Shown here: positions 22,985-34,232 of the stretch, one piece after another
Layout: each line of letters opens with the position of its first letter
Numbering within the stretch: the stretch's first letter is position 1
Assembly: GCA_950295325.1 (NCBI GenBank)
Contig: OX485805.1
Location: forward strand, 47,516,758-47,580,757
Direction: 5' to 3'
DNA: 64,000 nt
Source: Polytrichum commune
Lineage: Eukaryota; Streptophyta; Polytrichopsida; Polytrichales; Polytrichaceae
Notes under the pieces: generated by a model
The model's database searches: none
Seen by the model: the letters and a program-made list of their open reading frames with translations, nothing else
Told to the model about the DNA's origin: nothing
Position numbers and translations under genes: made by a program

Positions 22985-23059
22985 CCATGGGATATCTCAA
23001 TCTAGTGCAAGGAGACTCAGATTAAGTCTGAATCCGCACTAGGTTGGGCCATCCCATGG
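22985..23059. repeat. 75-bp imperfect palindrome
   Basis: The segment is bounded by CCATGGGAT at one end and ATCCCATGG at the other, with paired CTAGTGC/GCACTAG and CTCAGATT/AAGTCTGAA blocks around the centre. It follows the AACCGGTT repeat directly and may be part of the same element. Confidence 0.7.
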
Positions 23060-23278
23060 TGGTATGTCTGCTCATTGATCCATTCGTTTGTATTGAAAAG
23101 AGAGAGAGGGGAAACCTGTGAGATGTATCTGAGTCACTTGTAAGGTAGCCGAAGGAGCTCATCCTCCCAAAGGAGTGAAGTACACTTACCGTGAAGCTTG
23201 GTAAAACATGGTCACGGCAAGGAAGACCGGGCTCCCATTCACATTGGTGTCAATGACACACTGATGTTATTTCATTTG

Positions 23279-23666
23279 AGGTGGATGGGTCTTAAATGAT
23301 TACTTTTTCCGACTTGCCCACTTTCCCTAGGATGTGGAACACATGATGAGCAAAAGATCGTTAGCAAATTCGAATCGAGTACATATATAGCCACTTGCAT
23401 CATATTTTCCAGAGCTTATATGATTGTTTTATTCATTGATATAAAAATGAAGGTTCTCTTACAACTTATTAAATGGTCATATAGGTTCCTCTCAATTGTG
23501 TTGACTATTGAACCTAAAAATGATTAATGTATTTTGAGCATGTAGTCCAATTCTTTAAATTTAAAAACACATGTCTTTTTGGTGTCTGTTCTTGATGCCA
23601 CGTCCAACTACCTACCACTCAAATGTAGATGTCATATTAAGATAAGTAATAGGAATGCCGACCTTA
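23279..23666 (+). mobile_element. dispersed short element, family A copy
   Basis: It starts GAGGTGGATGGGTCTTAAATG and ends GCCGACCTTA. It aligns end to end with the reverse of 18651-18998, which supports these limits. Confidence 0.7.
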
Positions 23667-24485
23667 TCCAACTTGGAGTGGCAAATGTTGAGTGGACATA
23701 CTTTGACTGAAGATGATATTTTGGTGCATAATAATTTCTCAAAATGTTGTGAGTGTTGGAAACATTTTAAGTGGACATAGTCTCAGGCGCTCTACCACAC
23801 TGTAAGTGGTGGTAAGTCTTCGAATGGATTTTAAGTTACACCAAGTGACAGGTACAATCAAATTCGGAAAGACGGTGGGGAGGCAGTGCCGCATATGATT
23901 CTAGTCTTGTTTTCTCCTTGACATCACATAATGTACCTAAGAAAGTCTCAAACTCATTCACATTGAAATCATGTGATTTAAGCTTGGTGAGGACTTTTAG
24001 GCATTAAGGTGTAGGTCATACATTGAATATATACATAATTGATTAATCGATCACATGAGGAATGTCACATTTTTGTGATGACGTTTTTTTCATCCTTTGT
24101 TTTTGGAAGGGAAGGGGGGAGGGGTTTCAGTATCCCATGTATGTCTAAGTTCAATCCATATCTTTTGGTTGAAGTTGTCTGACTCAAACACAAAGATTTT
24201 CCATCAAAACTAATATTCAAGTCAAATTAGACTACATCTGAGTCCAAAATCAACATGTTGAATTTTATTATAAGATCCTATAATAAGATTGTATGGTGAG
24301 ATTAAAGATACTAAAAGAGGATTGTATGGGTCGAATTGAAGACACTAAAAGAGACTCATTTGAATCAGAGTTAGATTCCAAGGACCAACAAACAATGGAT
24401 GAAATAATGGCCAATACGTAAATTATAGCCGAGCATGCATGGAATTTCACAATTGGACAACCAATTAAGACTTGGGTTGTGAAGG
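23667..24485. other. intergenic, nothing recognised
   Basis: AT-rich sequence with a G-run near 24110-24125. No gene, RNA or repeat with recognisable identity is seen. Confidence 0.4.
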
Positions 24486-25018
24486 TTGCCAACCTATCAC
24501 CTCGTATTCATAGCGAGCATTCCATGGGCATTGTGCTTAGTTGGGTATAATAACAAAGATGGCATACATTTGCATTTCTTTTTTGAGATGGAAGATGAGA
24601 TTGGAACTGTAAAAGTTGTCGGTTTCAATGATGTTGAAACAAGGTTTTTCAAGGAAGAGACTATCGTCTAATCGGTGGTAGCGTCGAATCTAAGCCACAT
24701 AAATTCCGAGAAAGAAGAGATGAGTATGAAATTATATTGAATCACACATCAACGATTGAGCTTTGTGTTGGCATTGACGCCCCTCAAGACAACCACATCC
24801 TCTCAAAGCACGAAAGCGATCAGAGCATAAAATGGAATTTTTGGGAGCTTACGCTTGAGAATGCTGAATTGCAAATGAAGTGGAAAAAAAAGGTTATCAC
24901 CAGATATTTCACTTGCAAAAACAGTTCGAGAAGGCAACCTCCTCTAAGGAAATACTACATTAGATTGGAGTTAGTGGAGGGAGGAGATTATGTACTCAAT
25001 TTTTATAATTTCATGTGA
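24486..25018 (+). other. two adjacent unrecognised reading frames, possibly a decayed coding fragment
   Basis: Frames of 61 codons (24486-24671) and 93 codons (24737-25018) follow one another with stops between. The second reads SIKWNFWELTLENAELQMKW and later LRKYYIRLELVEGG, which looks more protein-like than its surroundings. I recognise no family and see no splice structure. It could be a degraded transposon or gene fragment, or chance. Confidence 0.2.
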
Positions 25019-26138
25019 AGAAGCTGCAGTGTTTTTGTTGGTTTTAAGGATTGCTCAATGACACTCATAATTTGTCCTAGATGATTAACCTGTACAATTG
25101 AGCATTGTATGTAAGTTTGAGAAATTTGATAATCTTACTTGTAAATGATAGGGTTTGATAACTTCAAAAAAAAAATCACTTTTAGTATTTCTCATTATAT
25201 TGATTTACTTTGTCAACACGCATCGGTACATTTTGTAGGTGCATAAGTAGTTACAATCAAGGCTTGGTGTTTTAGGTATATTTTAGACTTCGATAAATTG
25301 TTTCTGTGTGACAAGTGAACCAACATTCTAGTACATGTTTTATTGTCCAGTGTTTTTCATGCTTTATTTGGCTAAATACAAGTGGGTAAGGTGTTAATTA
25401 AAAAAGAATATCACAATTTGGAACATGGTGGATCATGGACTTGAGAATATGCATAAATATTCAAGGGTGTATATGTGAATCATGGAATCACGTGGTGGTT
25501 AATGTGCAAATATCTAGTGGGCATCGATATTGATATCGTAGGATGTGATACCATCTAGGTTTGTATTTATATCCATACACGTGTCCTTATTGATATCCAA
25601 GTTGTCACCGAGATACCTGCACAACATCAATCCTTACCACATATTCCACCTTGGTAATTTGTATGCACATGAAAGTAAAGTCTAATTCTATTTTTTAACT
25701 AAGTAATTGGACCTTAATCCCCAACAAGGTGCAAAGTGATGACAATTAAAAGGTAAACAACACACAAATTCAAGGAGCATTTTCATCAAGTTTGTGTTAA
25801 AGATTTACATCTACATCTAGTAAGGCCAACCCTCTTACAATAGGCTTACGACATGGAATTAAATCCCATCCCCCCTCTCCATCCCATATACACACACACT
25901 GAACTAGTTACAAAATAGACATGTTATATGGCCGCCAACTTGTAACGTTACAGACTCCCACATCACATTCCATTGGACTTTTAAAAAGCGGATGACTTGT
26001 TGTTTTGGAGATGGATGAATGATGATTTGGATCCATACGTGAATAGAAAAATGAATGAAAATGAATTAAACTATTATATGTAGACGATTCAAAGTTCATG
26101 TTGTGTAAGGCGAAGGGTCCAATTTGGTAACCAAGAAA
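25019..26138. other. intergenic, nothing recognised
   Basis: AT-rich DNA with short frames only. No repeat relation to the rest of the window was noticed. Confidence 0.4.
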
Positions 26139-26310
26139 ACCCACATGTATTGTCCACTTGTGAGCCCAAAAACATACTAACTAGGAATGGGCTTGACATA
26201 GGGAGAGGTCATGAGGATAATGTGGCAAAGGTGATACAAAGAGCACATGGGTCCACCCCATCTATTTCTCTTCATCAATCCTAATCATAGCTGCCCAACA
26301 ATGTTACATA
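26139..26310 (+). repeat. dispersed repeat segment, copy 1 (pair with 29548-29720)
   Basis: The shared order of blocks is CACTTGTGAGCCCAAAA, ACTA.GTAGGAA.GGGCTTG, CATGAGGA.AATGTGG, and CC.ATCTATT.CTCTTCATC-like sequence. Each copy stands directly or shortly before a pogo-type inverted-repeat end (26313 and 29927). Confidence 0.6.
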
Positions 26311-26312
26311 TA

Positions 26313-28960
26313 CAGTCTAACCCTGATATATGACACTCGATAACACGACACCTCGATTTTACGCCACATTTCCCATTGACAAATTCTTATAGTGTTAATT
26401 TACCCCGATATTATGACTATGGCACTTGTAATACGACCATTTTTTAAATCCAATTTGCTATGTAATAGAGGTAATAAAGCACGCAGGTGGTGGGACCCAC
26501 ACTAAGGATTTGCCTTGGGATCGACACTACATGGTGAATTCATCAATGAGTTAACTTAAATTCAACTCAAGTTCATCGAGGAGGAGGCTTAAAGTGTTGT
26601 CCAAAAATGTCGCCCTCTGAGGTGGCCACGTCACTTGTCTTCGAGGGCCGTCCGATGATGTCCCCTTTTCCTTTTGGTCGTCGATGCTCAATCCTAAACC
26701 CTAAGATAGATAAACTTCAACTTAGTTAGGGTTTGCAGTCCTTGCAAATCGCGTAGGGTGCACTTCACCGATTGATTGTTGGGTGTTTCTCGACAAGATC
26801 CTACAACATCTGACACATCGTGAAAAATCTTTGTTGGTATGGCGCTTCATTGTTTAAAAAACCTTGGTTCAAAACATATGCTGCACTTTTGGGTGGAGGT
26901 TGAAGAGTTTAGAAAATGTTGGATCTGCCATGGGTGAGTCACTCTATAGGACTGTTGGGCATCACGTGCGGCGGAGGGTTATTTGTTTAGGGGCTATTTA
27001 CTTCCAAAGCATTAATTAAAGGTTCCTTATAATTACTCAATTCTCTAAAACAACATGTTTGTTTGCACCCTACCATAACTCATAATTCCCATGTCAAATG
27101 CAATTTATTGTAGTCTATATTCCTTTTAATTAATAAAATGTAAACCATGTCCATACATACTATTGCAAACACGGTTCTATACTAACTATAATTGCAAGAA
27201 ACTTATGATTGAGGATTGTATTACAAAACACGACAACACTATTTCACCACATAATACAATTTGACTCCCATGTGTTTATGCATCAGACCTGATAAATTCA
27301 TTTAACTAGGAAGACTACAAATTGAATACTTCCAACCAGTTGAAACTGAACCATGTAGGAGGCAAACACCTGCAAATATATTATTTTAATACATCAATCA
27401 AAACACAACCATGTTAAACTTGCATATCATACATAATCATAACAACAACTAAAACATCATACACCATATGCAATACAGAAGTTCAAGTGTATTCACCAAA
27501 ATAATTGATTGTGTGCTAAAAAACACAACATCCACTCCTTAGGAGTTTGTACATGAGCACAAAAAAAAATCCTATATGGGTATTAGAAAATGACAACCTC
27601 ATAATGGGTATAAATGTTTTTCATTTTAGTTATAATATCAACAATTTTAGTGTTGATGACCACGTATGCACACAAAATAACTTGCGCACAATTTGGTAAG
27701 CCTTGACCTCCTCTGCATGGGTTATGACACCAAAAAATGTTTACTATATGGATGAGAACTGGTTTATTTTATCATGCCCAACCAAACGCAAGAAATAGAT
27801 TGTGAACGCAAATTTCAAAAGAACTGTCTCACTTTCGCTCTTGCCATAAACCTGACACGCACTAAGAAGGTGAAACTTGTGATTAATTACAAATCTCCAT
27901 GTCCAAGATGCTTTGGAAGGTGCTTGCCAACAAATTATGTGTGGTGGTTTGCAATCCAAATGGTATGGATGACATTAGATGTATTTAAGAGTTGGATAAT
28001 GATCCTCGATGTACATTTCAAATCTCAAAAGTGGAAGATATTTTAATTATGAACAATTATTCTATTCATTCCCTTAAGCAAGTTTGGTTTTTCAACCTTG
28101 TAGCTAAGCAACATTACCATTGCTTTCTTACCACTTAATGTTACAAATATGGTACAACCTTTGGATAAGGGAATAATTGTTTCATTCAATTTGGTTAAGA
28201 AAAAGCTTTTCATCATGGGTTCTCTCTCTATTTGATTCTTCTACTACTCACTGAGACTTCAAGAAAATAATGCCTAATATAAGGCATGCTATCATATGGT
28301 GATCTAAAGTGTGGAGAAAGATGAATCCCCAAACCATACAAACAACTAGAGGATGTCCAAAATTTTATTTGCATATTAGAGTGCCAAATTTGTCATGGAT
28401 GATGAATGTGAGAAATCAATAATGAAAGAAGCAACAAACGAATTGGCAAGTCTCATTTCCTCTTTGAATCTTGGAAGTGAAGAATTGTCTATTGAAGAAT
28501 ATGTGCAATTGGTAGGAGAGGAAATTGTTGATGTAGAGTACATCATGGTTGAGTTGGTGGATTTGGCACGGGGTAGAGAAATCCATTTGGGTTTGGATTT
28601 GGATGAAGAGCCAACGGAGGAAATTGATGTGGGTGACTAGCCAACACCAAAAGTCAAGCTTCCTCAAGCCTGTAAGTATGCCCAATTACTCTCAAATTTT
28701 GCAGTGGAGCTTCCTTTGTAGTATTTAGTTGTAGATGTGACAAACATGAAATCTTTTATGGATAAATTGAACAAGATGTCAATTTCCAACATCAATTAAC
28801 ATCATTAAAAGACAATAAAATTCTCACTTTCGTTGTGTGATATATGGTGAAGACATCATGGATTTCTTTTTAAAATTTTAATTTTAATTTTAATTTTAAT
28901 AAATTCCATATTGTGTGACATTGTGAGCATATCTCTTTAATAAAATAAAATAAAAAACTT
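26313..28960 (+). mobile_element. decayed Tigger/pogo-like DNA transposon
   Basis: The left end, CAGTCTAACCCTGATAT, preceded by TA, is a variant of the terminal repeat of the intact element at 58290. Within are CTCGATAACACGACACC-type subterminal motifs, then a broken transposase (27745-28640). No matching right terminal repeat was found, so the right limit is approximate. The space between 26480 and 27740 has no readable coding. Confidence 0.7.
27745..28640 (+). pseudogene. Tigger/pogo-like transposase relic
   Basis: Pieces in shifting frames match the intact transposase at 60167 in order. They are an ATGGATGAG...GG-TTATTTTAT block for the first catalytic Asp motif (with an apparent one-base insertion), KVKLVINYKSPCPRCF against LKLVFIHKSTRPRCF, a NVTNMVQPLDKGI block (near 28140) against NVTSVVQPLDQGV, and the C-terminal ATNELASLISSLNLG (28430-28490) against AALELGNLIAALNLG. 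Stops and frameshifts separate the blocks, and the second catalytic region is not readable. It is a dead copy of a related but not identical lineage. Confidence 0.85.
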
Positions 28961-29183
28961 GTATTTTCATACTTATGTATCTTCATTGTGTATACAAAGA
29001 GACATTTTACATTGAATTAGGCCATTTTCTTGAAATGTCATACTCTTTGAGGCCAAAATGTCATGTTATGCAAAATAAGACACTTCCATGCACGGCCAAA
29101 CGTGTCATATTAAAGGGGGAGAAAAGTAACTATTTTCCACATTACATATTGATAGAAGTTCTCACAGTTTGATAGAGCATGGT

Positions 29184-29541
29184 TCCAACATAGCTATAAT
29201 GTAGACAACTATATTTGAGTGGTATGTGATTAGGTGTGCATCTAAGAACATACAACAACAAACATACGTTCATAAGAGATTATACTACGTGTTGAAAATA
29301 CGCTAATTATTTTGGACTCAAATAGTCAACATGATTGAGGGGACATATATGACCATTTAACAAGCACAAGAGTTTTCTTATTGAGAATGAATGCGCTAAT
29401 CATATGAGCTCTAAAATTATGAGACAAATGGGTATAGGCACGATTTGGATCTGCTAATCATCTTGTACTAATCACGTGATTCACATCCTAAGACAAGTGG
29501 GCTAGTGGGATAAGTGACCATTTAAGACCCCTCTACCGTAG
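29184..29541 (-). mobile_element. dispersed short element, family A copy
   Basis: The reverse complement starts GGTAGAGGGGTCTTAAATGG and continues through ATTATTT-like and GACTATTTGAG blocks as in the other copies. The far end is less certain. Confidence 0.65.
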
Positions 29542-29547
29542 CCTTGA

Positions 29548-29720
29548 AGAAAACCCACATACGGAACCCACTTGTGAGCCCAAAACGGACTAGGTAGGAA
29601 GGGGCTTGGCATGATACGGAGCCTTCATGAGGAGAATGTGGGGAGAGGGAGAGAGAGAGAGAGAGAGACCCATCCATTGCTCTCCATCGTTCCCCATCAT
29701 GAGTGGCCGGCCCGGGACAA
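29548..29720 (+). repeat. dispersed repeat segment, copy 2, with (GA)n
   Basis: Homologous to 26139-26310, with an expanded GAGAGA tract at 29643-29668 not present in copy 1. The following 200 bp (to 29926) are unusually GC-rich for this region; frames there have no recognised product. Confidence 0.6.
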
Positions 29721-29926
29721 AAACTCCACATGACACCTCCCCCCCGACGGGGACAACGGAGGTGCCAACCCTTGACCGCGTTCACACACGCAACTTTGTT
29801 TGTGTGGCCACCCTTGGGCCGTTCAAGGGTGCAATGCGTTTGCAATGGTGTAAGCTCGACAAAGCATACGGCTTCCTTTGTAGATGTCACAAAACTAGTC
29901 TCTGCCTATAAGGCTGTGTGGAACTA

Positions 29927-30487
29927 CAGTAATCTCCCGCTTAAGTACGCGTCCTAGACAAGTGCGCAATTTTTTTTTTTGACAAAGATTGGGGTTCATG
30001 TTTTTATTGTTTGAACATGTCATGCAGAGTTGTTTGTCGCGAGTGCATGAATTTTTCTACGCTTGACATTCAATGTCAGTTTGTTAACGTTTCGCTGAAA
30101 CGTCTCAAATGATCGTCGCAGTTCATCATACATTTGTTCGGCTTCCGTTTGAGAATTGGAGCAAAGCAATTGGTCATCGATGTTGAGGACAGTGTTGTCT
30201 AGAGCTTCAAAGCCTTTGAAGTTGGTAGCACTCTTAGATTCAGCAAATGGCTCAATAAGCTGGGTTTCGCCATTGATAGGTGGTTCTTCTTCAAATCGCA
30301 TCGTTTCCAGAACTTCATCAATGTCCTCCAACATAAAATTACAATATTCTTCATTGTTTGCGTCATTGATATTTTATAAACCGCTCATTTCTTCTGGTAC
30401 AATGGAAATCTATAAAGTATGCACCTATCAACTAAGTGTGCACCAACGGCTCCAGTTCAAAGTGCGTACTTAAGCGGGAGATTATTG
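29927..30487. mobile_element. 561-bp pogo-like deletion derivative
   Basis: The termini are CAGTAATCTCCCGCTTAAGT and its inverse (one mismatch, CAA for CAG at the right end), continuing to about 25 bp. TA duplicates lie at 29925-29926 and 30488-30489. It keeps only the 3' end of a coding region (30020-30334, minus strand), so it is non-autonomous. Terminal sequence differs from the 58290 element beyond the first bases, so it belongs to another pogo-type family. Confidence 0.85.
30020..30334 (-). pseudogene. C-terminal tail of a pogo/jerky-like transposase
   Basis: An open frame of 104 codons is rich in acidic residues (MLEDIDEVLETMRFEEEP) and ends in a basic stretch (NVKRRKI). It lies entirely inside the 561-bp inverted-repeat element. 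Position, composition and orientation fit the acidic C-terminal tail of pogo-superfamily transposases; the DNA-binding and catalytic parts are absent. No independent function is implied. Identification rests on context more than on motif identity. Confidence 0.5.
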
Positions 30488-31025
30488 TACATCATTTATG
30501 GTATTTAGTGTCACGTACACTATTGACGAAGGGCCTAGACTAGGTGTCTAGAGGTCTCAAAGTGTCACATCTGCTACTTGCCACTATGATACTATTCGTC
30601 AACTAAGTAACTTTTTAAAGTGGAAAGCTATTTATAATATGGAATTTGGTGTAGCACATTGGGATTCTTGAATGATAGTTTTGCGTTTTAGTATCCAGGG
30701 GAAGATATTTTTCAGCATACTAATGACAAGTGTCATATGTTTACATTTTAGTAAGCAAGATGAAGATATTCCTGAGCATACTAATGCAATTGTATTTTTT
30801 TGTAAATTTTACTTCACTTGTAGACCATTTTGTAACGCAAGCATACACCTCATAACACTATATAACAAACTCATAAGGATATTAGTAGGCACACGTGAAC
30901 GCCAATTGTCATAGGGTGACACTAAATGATGAAGTTGTTGATCATTGATGTAACCTAGCATACGCCTCAAAATAGGGTAAATGACACTATTATGCATGTG
31001 ACACTAAATACCATGAACAATGTAA
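30486..31025. mobile_element. 540-bp TIR element abutting the pogo derivative
   Basis: The ends carry ATGGTATTTAGTGTCAC (30498-30514) and its inverse (30998-31014), with TACAT/TGTA-like outer bases. Internal GTGTCA/TGACAC motifs recur. Its left end overlaps the right TA of the 29927-30487 element. No transposase is seen; superfamily unknown. A related stub appears near 35480-35520. Confidence 0.65.
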
Positions 31026-31051
31026 CACTAAGGTAAGCTGCCCTTACCAAT

Positions 31052-31117
31052 GAACGGGGAGAACCGATTGTTAGTTATAGATAAACCAATTGAGTTTGAA
31101 AAATAACCAGTTGAGAT
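31052..31117 (-). repeat. partial AACCGGTT-type repeat, reverse copy
   Basis: The reverse complement contains CAACTGGTTATTTTTCAAAC and ATCGGTTCTCCCC, matching the 3' part of the copies at 22720 and 33461. Confidence 0.6.
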
Positions 31118-31138
31118 GGTCAACTTTATACCATGCAA

Positions 31139-31838
31139 TGGGGTGGACTCTTTATTGGAAACTCAAATGACGTGCGTGGGTCACTATGAAATTAAACCCT
31201 CTATATACAAGATGTTTATAGAAAAAATAAATGTATACATACTAACTACAAGCTAGAAAATGGACTCATGTATTTATACTAAGCTTTTCAATTCAATGTG
31301 ATAAATGCCTCCACTACATATACAAGATGTAATTTATGAATTAAATATGCCTTTATTACATATGAAAATCACTTTCAATTTCCAATGAGGAAAATCACTG
31401 AACATGTTTTCATCCATAGGATGTAACTCAATGATTACATCATACTAACAAAACAAAAGCACAATAACTTACCCGTAATATGGAGAGCAAAACTCAATGA
31501 AGCCCATGAGCACTCCAAGCACCTTTGGTTTGTAAACACCTAGAACCCAAAATGCTAACCCTAACAAGAATGGACAAGACTGTCATTGAGAACTATCACC
31601 ATATGACAACATTGGATGAAAATGTGAATTGGATGAAACTAACACATCTATTGTCAAGTTTTCCTCTAAAGCTTAGGGCCCTCTTTTGTACATCTACCCT
31701 TACTTCAGATTTCTTAATAAACTTTTTGGATGTACGCACTAGAGAAAAATAATACCTCTTCTTTATGTATACTATGTACACTAGTGCCTTAAAAAACACG
31801 CCTTTTGACACTCACATTAGTTTGTACATGGTCCACCC
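31139..31838 (+). repeat. dispersed repeat family B, long copy
   Basis: Aligns with 33766-34232: GTGGACTCTT.ATTGGAAAC, GCTAGAAAATGGACTCATGT, TATCACCATATGAC, CTAACACATCTA, CCTTATGTATACTATGTAC and TTCGTACATGGT-like blocks are shared. This copy has about 200 extra bases (roughly 31380-31590) in its middle. No protein motif is seen. Confidence 0.75.
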
Positions 31839-33460
31839 CCACGGGATAACGCGTAAGAGTCTTTTATTAATTTGAGGGTGTTGTTCACCTTTTGTGGAAC
31901 ACTTCTTACACCACCTCGTTCAGTGGGTAGATCCTAGATTGGTTGAAGTAATTGGACAATGTTGGTGCTATTCTTACACCCCTCTTACACCGCTACTATG
32001 ATTGGCCAAAGTGGTCATTTTTTGTACTTAATGCCGCATATGAACTGTGGTTTTTATCTTTGGCTTACTTAATGCACTGTCGCACTCACTTGTGGAAACT
32101 TTTAACAATGAATATAAGTGCCACTTGGAAGGTTGTGTTATTTTGAAACACACATACCTCAAATTGGTTAGTTGGTTTTGAGGGAAAATAATGTACGTCA
32201 CCCATATCAAATATGAACAAATGTCAATTAGTGTCACTATAATTTCCATCGGGAAGATTAAGTTTCTCAACATGCATGAACCACTCATTCAACAATGAAG
32301 TTGCATGATTTAGTATTTTTATTTAGAAAGTTTTATATGTGTTCTATACGATGTGCATAATTATTTCTATTAAAAATAATTAGATAATGGCCATTGGTGG
32401 ACCCACCTCATGGCCACCTGCGTCTTCGCTAGGTTCACCCAATGGACAGTGTATAACAAGCAACTAGTCACGAGAGTGCTCTGCCCTATTATTGTCACGC
32501 ATACAGGGCTAGTTCCAGTTAGTGGTTCAACTAAGGCCAAACCTTAGCTCATATTATAGACCACTTGAAATCAACAAACACTTGGACTCCACTTAAAAAA
32601 TGAGTTGCTAACATTAACACTTTTAGAATCACATCACATACGTGACTAGTGCCAATTGGCTGCCAAATTTTTATCTCATTTGAGATACCATCACTTAGTC
32701 TCTTCCCATAAGGTGGAGCCAATTTTTTTTTTGTCACTTGTCCCACTTGGCCACTATGCAAGTATGGCAACCACTTTCAAGCTAGCTAGAAGCCTTCGTA
32801 CTGTGAGGTGACTACGAGTCACTTATCCACAAGGCGGTGTGCTATGAATGAACTTAATAGGATCCACAAATTAAAAACAAGAAATTAAGTACCACCCTCA
32901 CTATATGACATATAGATAAAGAATGTTGATGTTGATAGATAGTACAATATTTAATAATAATTAACGATGTAGTTTAGTGCAAAATAAGCCTATTATGGGT
33001 CCCTCATTCATCTAGTGAAAGAAATTGGATGTAACATGCAACTTGCATTTTTTGTTTTCCTTTCTTGGGGAGGGAGGCTACTGTGGCACATGAATTGACT
33101 TCAAAAATCTTGAATTAAGGTTGAAATAACCGGTAAAATGAGAGACTTTGCATCTGTCTAAGAGGAGTGATAGCTAGGAATTATTTTCTTGCAAAGAGAA
33201 ACATATTCGAAGAAGAATATCAAAAATAAAAAATAAAAAGTAAAAAATCATGAATATGGAAATTGCTACAGATTTCAAAGCGGCAAAGTTAGGGTAACAC
33301 ATAGTCAATCTATAGGTTGACCCATTATTGCTTGGTTATGATAGTTGTCAAAAACTCTTATGAGGGTAATCAATCACAACACGTCATCACATGAACTCTA
33401 ACTTCATTCGCCTAAAAATAATAGATCTCATTCATGTCAACATTACATGACCTAGTGATC
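31839..33460. other. intergenic, nothing recognised
   Basis: AT-rich sequence; the frames are short and without motifs. Confidence 0.4.
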
Positions 33461-33665
33461 GGGGAGATTTTTGGACATAACCGGTTGAGATCCTCATGTT
33501 TGCAAGTCCAACCGGTTACATGTTGACAACCTCCGGTTTTCCTTTACTAAATTGGGGTATATTCTATAAATTCTTCTAAAATGATCGGTAATTAACCTGC
33601 AGTCTTGAACTTCAACCGGTTATTTCTCAAACTCAACCGGTTCATTTGTAACTAATTGCCGGTTC
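33461..33665 (+). repeat. dispersed AACCGGTT-type repeat, copy 2
   Basis: This copy has the most complete set of the CCGGTT motif (five occurrences) and is followed about 100 bp later by family B, as the reverse partial copy at 31052 is. Confidence 0.75.
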
Positions 33666-33765
33666 TCCTGGATCATTGATATGATCTTAGTGAGCAATTC
33701 AATTTTCATGGTTGGCTATGGATGCCTCGACCTTAGTAGAGGGGAACTCTAGTCCCAGGGGGTGG

Positions 33766-34232
33766 GCTCTTCATTGGAAACCTAAATGACATGCATGGGT
33801 GACTATGAAATAAAAACCCCTATATGAAGAATTTTCTAGAGAAAAAATGTATACGTATTAATAGTAGGCTAGAAAATGGACTCATGTATTTATGCTAGGT
33901 TTTTTAATTTAATGTGATAAATACATTTACTACATACACAAAAGATAAATCATGAAATAAACATGTTTTTGTTACATATACAAGTCATTGGGGAATATCA
34001 CCATATGACCACAATGGATGAAAGTGTAATTGGATAATACTAACACATCTACTGCCATTTCTTTCATAGATCTTAGGGTCTCCTTTTGTACACTTATTTT
34101 TACTTCAAAGTTCTCAGTAGCCATTTTAAATGTAAACACCAATGAATAACAATACCTCCCCCTTATGTATACTATGTACGCTAATGCCTCAAATTAAACC
34201 ATTTCTACTCTCACGCTACTTCGTACATGGTA
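33766..34232 (+). repeat. dispersed repeat family B, short copy
   Basis: Colinear with 31139-31838 apart from the missing central ~200 bp. Confidence 0.75.

Noticed and set aside
26690-26705. Telomere-like CCTAAACCCTAA
   Set aside because: Less than two repeat units; expected by chance in AT-rich plant DNA.
29522-29957. GC-rich frames of 84-122 codons near 29.5-29.9 kb as a gene
   Set aside because: They run through a (GA)n tract giving low-complexity Ser/Leu peptides and overlap a dispersed repeat; no domain is recognisable.
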